Origin: Treponema sp. UBA3862
Lineage (GTDB): Bacteria; Spirochaetota; Spirochaetia; Treponematales; Treponemataceae
Assembly: GCA_002392405.1 (NCBI GenBank)
Contig: DGGY01000017.1
Coordinates: 1 to 49,886, forward strand
Length of the DNA stretch: 49,886 bases
Reading direction: 5' to 3'
The translations under genes were made by a program, and so were the position numbers. The notes beneath the pieces are model-generated. The model had not been told where the DNA came from, ran no database searches, and was given only the letters and a program-made list of their open reading frames with translations. Every line of letters begins with the position of its first letter. Within the stretch, counting starts at the first letter, position 1. This document shows positions 44,703 to 49,886 of this stretch, piece by piece.

Positions 44703-45104
44703 TTATTCCGTTTCTTTCTTAGATTTAATGTGAATTACTTTTCCAGTGCGTTTAATTCCGTCAGGGAGGCGTTTATCTTCTTCACCCTTTTTGCGGTATA
44801 CCCTTTTTTCTGATTTTGCACCGTATTTTTCTGCTTTAACTGCTTTTTTTTCTGCACGTGCCTTTTTACGTGCTTTCTGTTCTTTATCTACATATTTGAG
44901 GGCTACATCAAGACCGGCAAGAACTTTCTGCATGTCTTCCTGGAAGATAGAAATCTGATGACGGTCAAAATCAGAGCCGTCCCCTTTTTTGCTTTCAACA
45001 ATCTGAAGGAAAATATCGCCGTTGCGGTTCTCCTTTACATTAAAAAAATAAGAACGGTTTTCCAATACAACTTCTGTAGTATAAAGTTCTCCGCGGATTC
45101 CCAT
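44703..45104 (-). CDS. PUR-domain nucleic-acid binding protein (BpuR-like)
   Basis: A 133-residue protein. Residues about 1-75 match the bacterial PUR-alpha domain (GIRGELYTTEV, then YFFNVKENRNGDIFLQIVES, then ISIFQEDMQKVLAGLD). The tail of about 55 residues is strongly basic, with many Lys and Arg. The Borrelia homologue BpuR binds single- and double-stranded nucleic acids and acts as a global regulator. AAGGAAGG lies ahead of the ATG. The promoter region carries three ATCCGT-type repeats that could be its own binding sites. Single gene between convergent nifS-type gene and rnhB. Confidence 0.85.
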   Translation of the reverse strand: MGIRGELYTTEVVLENRSYFFNVKENRNGDIFLQIVESKKGDGSDFDRHQISIFQEDMQKVLAGLDVALKYVDKEQKARKKARAEKKAVKAEKYGAKSEKRVYRKKGEEDKRLPDGIKRTGKVIHIKSKKETE

Positions 45105-45130
45105 GGCTTTTCCTTCCTTAAAAATGTGAG

Positions 45131-45158
45131 ATTAAACTTAGAACAGAAAATCCGTCAA
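45131..45158 (-). promoter_or_regulatory. Predicted promoter of the PUR-domain gene
   Basis: On the minus strand TTGACG (45153-45158) and TTTAAT (45131-45136) are separated by 16 bases. One copy of the repeat AAATCCGT (45148-45155, plus-strand reading) overlaps the -35 box. Confidence 0.5.
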
Positions 45159-45203
45159 ACGAAATCCGTTCATAAGTTTTACTAATATAAAGATTTACGG
45201 ATT
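45148..45203. repeat. Three ATCCGT-type repeats upstream of the PUR-domain gene
   Basis: AAATCCGT occurs at 45148-45155 and 45162-45169 as a direct repeat 14 bases apart, and ACGGATT at 45197-45203 in reverse orientation. The first overlaps the predicted -35 box. The layout suggests operator sites, perhaps for autoregulation. Confidence 0.4.
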
Positions 45204-45220
45204 AAATGTAAATAGCAGGC

Positions 45221-45829
45221 TTATCTTTTATTGTAATCAAAACACATCCGCTGTATTGGACTCGGCCCGATTTTTCTGCAGATTTCAACATGTGCCTTTG
45301 TCGGATACCCTTTATGTGAAGCATAACCGTACTCAGGATAAAGTTTATCATATTCGCACATAAGACGGTCCCTTTCAACTTTTGCAAGAATTGAAGCCGC
45401 CATGACCTGAGGATATTTACCGTCTGCCTTCACTTCAGAACGGACAGCGCAGCTTAAGTCAGGGCATTTGTTTCCGTCAACGATTGCACTAAGCTGTTCA
45501 TCAAGAGGGCACTCATCAAGTGTAATGCCGTTTTTTTCTGCCCATTCAGGAATTTTATCTTTCATCATGAACCAGGCATTTTTCATTGCAAGAAGACTCG
45601 CCTGAAGAATGTTGATTTTATCTATCGTCTTTTCATCAACAAAACTATGTCCCCAGCACGCTTTTTCTTTAATTATGTCAAACGCATGATTTCTTTTTTT
45701 TTCAGAAAGTTTTTTTGAGTCATTTAAAATCTCAAAAGGAAAATCTTCAGGAAGAATTACACAGGCCGCACTCACAGGACCGGCAAGAGGTCCCCTTCCC
45801 GCTTCATCAAGTCCGCAGATTAAAGTCAC
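45221..45829 (-). CDS. rnhB: Ribonuclease HII
   Basis: A 202-residue RNase HII, which cuts the RNA strand of RNA-DNA hybrids and single ribonucleotides in DNA. The start ICGLDEAGRGPLAGPV holds the catalytic Asp-Glu pair; DSKKLSEKKR, the VDGNKCPDL segment and AASILAKVERDR with further acidic residues are present. The start is GTG directly abutting the TAA of the upstream gene (TAAGTG), with AAAGG seven bases before it inside that gene, so translation is probably coupled. Confidence 0.95.
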   Translation of the reverse strand: MTLICGLDEAGRGPLAGPVSAACVILPEDFPFEILNDSKKLSEKKRNHAFDIIKEKACWGHSFVDEKTIDKINILQASLLAMKNAWFMMKDKIPEWAEKNGITLDECPLDEQLSAIVDGNKCPDLSCAVRSEVKADGKYPQVMAASILAKVERDRLMCEYDKLYPEYGYASHKGYPTKAHVEICRKIGPSPIQRMCFDYNKR

Positions 45830-47935
45830 TTAAAAACCTTTTGCCTTATTATTCAGGTCTTCAAGAATGCACGAATCCTTATCTGCCCAGACAGGAACAA
45901 TACTTCTGTTCTTTTTATCAAATTCCCCGGAATAAGTATTTCCTGCAAATTTAGCAGTACTTCCGCTTAATTCAGCGATTCGTCCAAGGTGAGAAGTTAC
46001 ACGGCACGAAGAGTTTTTAAGTTCAAAAGTTCCGCCCGTAACACTAAAATTAACGGCAGTCTGTGCAACAGAAGAAATTCTTGAATCTTTAACAAAAATT
46101 TTAGAATCCGTACTGCTTAACGCACAGGCATAAGAAAGGGATTGAACAGTAAGGCCTGAATTATTTAACTGAACTACAGAATTCAGGGCATTGATTACAG
46201 TTCCGTTCTCTCCTGCCGTACCGACAATTTCACAGTCTTTAAAAAGCGCCGTTGAGTTTTCAAAAGTAAAAAATACATAAGACTGGTCAAAAGAAGAATC
46301 CGAAAGTTTCTGGAAAACAATATTCTGTGCCTCAAAACCCGCATTTCTGATTAAAAGAGAACTGTCAGCCGGGAATACAAATACCGCTTCTCCCTTTGCT
46401 GTAAAAGAAGAATTAGATGAAAGAATAAGGTCTTTCTGAGAAATATTGAAGGTTCCTTTTACAAAAAAATGAGTATAGCGGCCTTTATTGATAACCTCAG
46501 CAGCCTGTTCAAAAGTAGTAAAAGGATTTCTGGCACTGCCGTCAGCCTTTTCAGAAGCAGCAGAAGAATCAAGATAATAATTGTATTCGTCAATTACTAC
46601 CCGGTATTCTGAAACAGCACTGTAATTTTTATTTTTATCGCAGGCATAGGCCCTTATTTTGAAAAAGACTGCAGATTCACTTCCGCTGTTTAAAACAACA
46701 CTGTCAGTATAAGGCTTGAAGTTTCCTGCCTCAACCTCATCAAATTCTTTTGAAGAAGCATCGAGTATGTCTGCCGCCATTTCTTCACTGATTTTAAGCG
46801 GAGCACTTACTGCATAAAAAATATCTGAGCCCGGCTCTGAACTAATGTCAATCTTAACCTGCGTGCGGGCATAAAAGTCTGAACTGTCAGAGTCAAATTT
46901 TGGCGGCACAGGAGCTTTTTTGTCTACACAGAAAGGAAGGCTTTTTGTTCCATGGAAGACTCCGTCAGAGTAAAAAGCAAATACGGCATTTCCTTCAATG
47001 CTGTCACCGTCAAAGGTATCAAATGAAGCTGCGGTAAACAGACCGGAATTTAAATCAGCCTGTCCGCTCACTCCGGCATTTACAAGTTCCATCCTGTAGC
47101 GGAGGTCACCGTCAATACTGAAATTAACGGGGCCCTTTTCTTTTGAACTTATGTTTAAAGAAGGCTCAGGCGGTAACACATAAGAATAAACGGGATTTCC
47201 TTTTTTATAGGCAACGCTCTGCCACATTACAGTGTGCTTTACAGAACGGTCAAGGGTGACAGGATTTTTTAATGCAGACCATTCCCCGTCATCTAAGCAC
47301 CATATTAACTTTTCGCCTGTAAAAGTAAGGACTGACCAGTCAGAAATTTCAAAAGGCACAGTTGATTTAGAAAGAGTTCCTACCTGGGAAGGAGAAACAA
47401 AAACAACAAAACGCCAGTTATTTTTACCGTCAGTTATATTGCATGGAATATAGCGGCTTAAACGGTTAGAAGAATCAATTGCAAGCTCTTTTCCTTTCTG
47501 AAAAGATTTTTCACTGTCGCCGAAAGAATATTCAAGGGTTTCAGGAATATTAAGCTCACTGTCAAATCCGTAGACAAAGATTCCGGGTTTTACGATTTTA
47601 GAAATAAACTCATACTCAGCACTGCTTTCTGCAAAGTTATTGATTTCCTGTACATTATAATTTATTTCGATTTCTTCTTTTGAATCACCTTTTACTGCAG
47701 TAATCCTTACATTTGACCGGCCTATTGAATCAATTAAAACAGGTCCGTCATAAGCAAAACCAGAAGTCAAAGGATCAGTTCCGGAGAGGGAATAAAAACA
47801 CTCAGCACCGTCACTTGTATCAAGGACAAGCACCTGTTTGTTGCTGAAATTTCCTGCTGCCGGAGAAATTACACGCTGTGCCCAGACACATAATGTAAAA
47901 CTGAATGCTGCTAAAATCGAAATAACTTTTTTCAT
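45830..47935 (-). CDS. Secreted protein with chitobiase-C-like and beta-helix regions
   Basis: A 701-residue exported protein with a signal peptide (about 1-19, VWA-Q). The N-terminal part contains a chitobiase/beta-hexosaminidase C-terminal-like unit (VLDTSDGAECFYSLSGTDP), with a similar unit about residues 355-400 (VKIDISSEPGSDIFYAVS). The last 220 residues are a ladder of short strands, likely a right-handed parallel beta-helix (NPFTTFEQAAEVI, NSSFTAKGEAVF, then several NSSVQLNNSG-like turns). No catalytic motif is evident. It probably sits in the periplasm or on the surface. It is followed directly by rnhB. Confidence 0.75.
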   Translation of the reverse strand: MKKVISILAAFSFTLCVWAQRVISPAAGNFSNKQVLVLDTSDGAECFYSLSGTDPLTSGFAYDGPVLIDSIGRSNVRITAVKGDSKEEIEINYNVQEINNFAESSAEYEFISKIVKPGIFVYGFDSELNIPETLEYSFGDSEKSFQKGKELAIDSSNRLSRYIPCNITDGKNNWRFVVFVSPSQVGTLSKSTVPFEISDWSVLTFTGEKLIWCLDDGEWSALKNPVTLDRSVKHTVMWQSVAYKKGNPVYSYVLPPEPSLNISSKEKGPVNFSIDGDLRYRMELVNAGVSGQADLNSGLFTAASFDTFDGDSIEGNAVFAFYSDGVFHGTKSLPFCVDKKAPVPPKFDSDSSDFYARTQVKIDISSEPGSDIFYAVSAPLKISEEMAADILDASSKEFDEVEAGNFKPYTDSVVLNSGSESAVFFKIRAYACDKNKNYSAVSEYRVVIDEYNYYLDSSAASEKADGSARNPFTTFEQAAEVINKGRYTHFFVKGTFNISQKDLILSSNSSFTAKGEAVFVFPADSSLLIRNAGFEAQNIVFQKLSDSSFDQSYVFFTFENSTALFKDCEIVGTAGENGTVINALNSVVQLNNSGLTVQSLSYACALSSTDSKIFVKDSRISSVAQTAVNFSVTGGTFELKNSSCRVTSHLGRIAELSGSTAKFAGNTYSGEFDKKNRSIVPVWADKDSCILEDLNNKAKGF

Positions 47936-47958
47936 TTCTGCTTCCGTAAAAACTTTCC

Positions 47959-48561
47959 TTACTTAAAAAGAGGTCCTAAAATATCGCGGAGTTCAGGGTC
48001 TGCCTTAAAATAGTTTTCTTCAAGTTCTTCTTTTTTTAAGCCTACAAGTTCGTGACTCATATAGTGAATCCAGCGGTCATCATCTTCTGAATTGATGTCG
48101 AATTTGCGGCACCAGTAATCAGGTTTAATTGGAAGAGTTTCCCTGAAGGTAAAATTCTTAAAATCATGGACAACAACTTTTATATCACTTCTTGGAACAC
48201 CTTTTTCAAGAAGCACCTGAACTAAAAAGTTAAGTGTACGGCCTGAATCATAGATATCATCAACGAGCAGGATTTTATCACCCGGACGAAGATACTCCGG
48301 CGAATAAGTCCATCCGTCAATTCTGATTGCATCATGCTGCTTTACATCAGAATAAGAACGTGCAACTACAGCCGCATACAGGACAGGCTTTTTTCCTTTG
48401 AGGGCAAGCTTAAAATATTCGCTTATAACATTTGACATGTAAGCCCCGCCGCGAAGGGAAGTATAAATAATGTCAGGAACAAATCCATCCTGTAAAATTT
48501 TATGGCCTAATTTAATTGCATCGTTACGAACCTGATCATAAGGTAAAAATTCCTTTAACAT
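47959..48561 (-). CDS. Purine-type phosphoribosyltransferase
   Basis: A 200-residue type I phosphoribosyltransferase. The PRPP loop is ILLVDDIYDSGRTL (about 97-110), and a SLRGGAYMS segment near 35 serves the pyrophosphate site. It resembles the xanthine/guanine or hypoxanthine salvage enzymes; the base cannot be told from sequence. Treponemes rely on purine salvage, which fits. AGGCGG lies before the ATG. The next gene downstream, the beta-helix protein, is 23 bases away. Confidence 0.85.
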   Translation of the reverse strand: MLKEFLPYDQVRNDAIKLGHKILQDGFVPDIIYTSLRGGAYMSNVISEYFKLALKGKKPVLYAAVVARSYSDVKQHDAIRIDGWTYSPEYLRPGDKILLVDDIYDSGRTLNFLVQVLLEKGVPRSDIKVVVHDFKNFTFRETLPIKPDYWCRKFDINSEDDDRWIHYMSHELVGLKKEELEENYFKADPELRDILGPLFK

Positions 48562-48683
48562 AAAAAACCGCCTGAAAACTAATTCAAAATTACCTCAAAA
48601 GTCTGAAGATTTTTGAAAGTATATATTCTTACATTAATATATTACCCTTAAAACGCTGTTTTTACAATTAAAATGACGGAATG

Positions 48684-49700
48684 CTAAAATGAAAAATACA
48701 CGCTGTCAGGAAGTTTTTCAAAGCCTGTATTTTCAAAAAATCTTTCGATTTCAGAACGCACGGCAGAACTGTTCTTCCAGTAAAAATCAGAATTTTCAAT
48801 TACATCAAGGACAGTTTTACGCGTTACAAAAAGATGATTTTTTACTGAAAGCTCAGCGCATTTATGAGGTTTTTCATTAATAAAAGAAACCGCCGAAGTA
48901 AATTTTGTGCTTAAAAAACTCAGGGCAGAAGGATTTTTTTTAGCATAATCAGAGTTTACAAGAAGGATAAACTCAGGACAGCTTTCACCGCCGCTTAAAG
49001 AATCATAAAGCAAAGTTAAATCCAGAACTTTAGCAAGGGAAGAATTTTTAGAAAGAGCCGTCTGACAGAAAGGTTCACTTAAAACGCCGTAAGAATAAAA
49101 GCCGTCACAAAGTTTTCCGGCAGATAAAGAAAGCGGTACTGAATAATCAGGATGAACCTGTCCCTCACCTTCCCCCAGAACAACATTGTTTTTTTTAAGG
49201 ACAGCACTAAACAAAAGCGCTTCAAAAGAATTTTCAATTCCAGAGAGAACAGTTTTATTTTTTAAGGATGAGACAGTGCTGAAATCAAGATCGGAAGTAA
49301 CAAGAAATACTCTTGTACGGCCCAGGGCACCTGCAATAAAAGCGCAGTCAGGAAGCGAAGATAAAATTTTATGTGCATCAGGCAGTGAAAAAACAGCCGC
49401 ATTCACCTGATTTTTCAGGAAAGAAGACAAAAGGTTTTCATAACCGCCCAAAAAAACTGTCTTTACAGAAAAATTATTTGAAGGTGTGTCATCTTCAAGA
49501 AAATACACAAACGGCAGCGAAGAAGGTCCTGGTACAAAACCTAAAGTAAGGCCTGTCTTTTTAGCCTCAAGAGCTTTCTGTAAAACCTGAGATTCTTCCT
49601 GTGGGCTTTCTGTTACTTCTTCAGTCTTTTTTTTGCAGGAAGGAAAAAGCAGGAAAAGAGAAAAAAGAAAAGCAAACGCAGACAAAAACTTTCGATTCAT
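48684..49700 (-). CDS. Substrate-binding lipoprotein (NMT1/THI5-like ABC type)
   Basis: A 338-residue lipoprotein: hydrophobic signal with lipobox FPSC (Cys22) followed by KKK. The mature part follows a type II periplasmic binding protein plan (LGFVPGPSSLPFVYF, AAVFSLPDAHKIL, VFLVTSDLDFSTVSSLKNK, TVLSGIENSFEALLFSAVLKKN) like those for nitrate, sulfonate or thiamine precursors. The ligand is unknown. No permease or ATPase gene is next to it in this window. No Shine-Dalgarno is visible; a TATTCT box ends seven bases before the ATG. Confidence 0.8.
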   Translation of the reverse strand: MNRKFLSAFAFLFSLFLLFPSCKKKTEEVTESPQEESQVLQKALEAKKTGLTLGFVPGPSSLPFVYFLEDDTPSNNFSVKTVFLGGYENLLSSFLKNQVNAAVFSLPDAHKILSSLPDCAFIAGALGRTRVFLVTSDLDFSTVSSLKNKTVLSGIENSFEALLFSAVLKKNNVVLGEGEGQVHPDYSVPLSLSAGKLCDGFYSYGVLSEPFCQTALSKNSSLAKVLDLTLLYDSLSGGESCPEFILLVNSDYAKKNPSALSFLSTKFTSAVSFINEKPHKCAELSVKNHLFVTRKTVLDVIENSDFYWKNSSAVRSEIERFFENTGFEKLPDSVYFSF

Positions 49701-49810
49701 TATTAGAAGAATAAATCATTTTTTAGAATAAGAACAGAGGAAAAATTTGGTGAAACAAGCAGGTTATATATCACAGATTCTGCGGATTGTTTATTTTTTT
49801 TTGAGATTTT

Positions 49811-49846
49811 TTGTCAGTTTTTGATTTTCGGCGCCATATATATAGT
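49811..49846 (+). promoter_or_regulatory. Predicted promoter of the gene at the window end
   Basis: TTGTCA (49811-49816) is followed after 18 bases by CATATA (49835-49840), with TATAGT overlapping at 49841. T-rich sequence lies upstream. The 179-base gap 49701-49879 is AT-rich, divergent, and otherwise shows no gene. Confidence 0.5.
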
Positions 49847-49879
49847 AGGTGGAAAAAATACTTTTAAAAGGATGTATAT

Positions 49880-49886
49880 ATGGCAA
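49880..49886 (+). CDS. Start of a further plus-strand gene (truncated by the window)
   Basis: AAAAGGA (49866-49872) lies seven bases before ATG GCA at 49880, after a good promoter. Only two codons are in the window, so the product cannot be named. Confidence 0.6.

Overview
The window reads as spirochaete chromosome, most likely a commensal or gut-type Treponema. The evidence is moderately low GC, gene blocks in an order I recall from T. pallidum (pnp-rpsO-ribF/truB-rbfA-infB-nusA-rimP; tamB-bamA-skp-mutS; cheW-DegT-like-nadK-recN-unknown-LysM), a PUR-domain protein of the Borrelia BpuR type, and several genes that look treponeme-specific. An aroB gene points to more biosynthetic capacity than T. 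pallidum has. No rRNA, tRNA, CRISPR array, insertion sequence or prophage was seen. The sequence is densely coding, with no gene-free stretch above about 180 bases.

Layout. (1) 1-9.57 kb, minus strand: a translation and RNA operon rimP-nusA-infB-rbfA-truB/ribF-rpsO-pnp. truB and the FAD synthetase gene are fused in one frame, NusA ends in a zinc ribbon, and the operon promoter lies inside the end of the upstream pseudouridine synthase gene, with a terminator-like hairpin between promoter and rimP. (2) 9.56-12.4 kb: an RluA-type pseudouridine synthase, a secreted transglutaminase-fold protein and an HTH-EIIA(Ntr) regulator. (3) 12.4-18.06 kb, plus strand: a membrane-anchored propeller-like protein, a degenerate LytM protein and two tandem phosphohexomutases, closed by a strong terminator, then a DnaQ-like exonuclease. 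(4) 18.7-31.2 kb, minus: LysM/degenerate LytM protein, HD-domain protein, unknown protein, recN, nadK, a DegT-like protein without the PLP lysine, cheW, a glutamate synthase small-subunit-type oxidoreductase, comF and mutS. (5) 31.2-38.7 kb: the outer-membrane assembly cluster skp, bamA, tamB, transcribed towards mutS. (6) 38.7-40.06 kb, plus: a thymidylate kinase with an altered P-loop and a small secreted protein. (7) 40.06-42.25 kb, minus: a self-contained two-gene operon coding for a free FIST sensor and a soluble chemoreceptor signalling domain, with its own promoter, leader hairpin and terminator. (8) 42.29-44.65 kb, plus: aroB and a cysteine desulfurase. (9) 44.7-49.9 kb: PUR-domain regulator, RNase HII, a secreted beta-helix protein, a purine-type phosphoribosyltransferase, a substrate-binding lipoprotein, and the first bases of a further plus-strand gene.

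Most of the window is housekeeping. The best candidates for undescribed biology are the split FIST/chemoreceptor operon, the promoter-terminator-rimP arrangement ahead of the nusA operon, the TruB-RibF fusion with a shrunken kinase domain, the zinc-ribbon NusA, and two enzyme homologues that lack a hallmark lysine.
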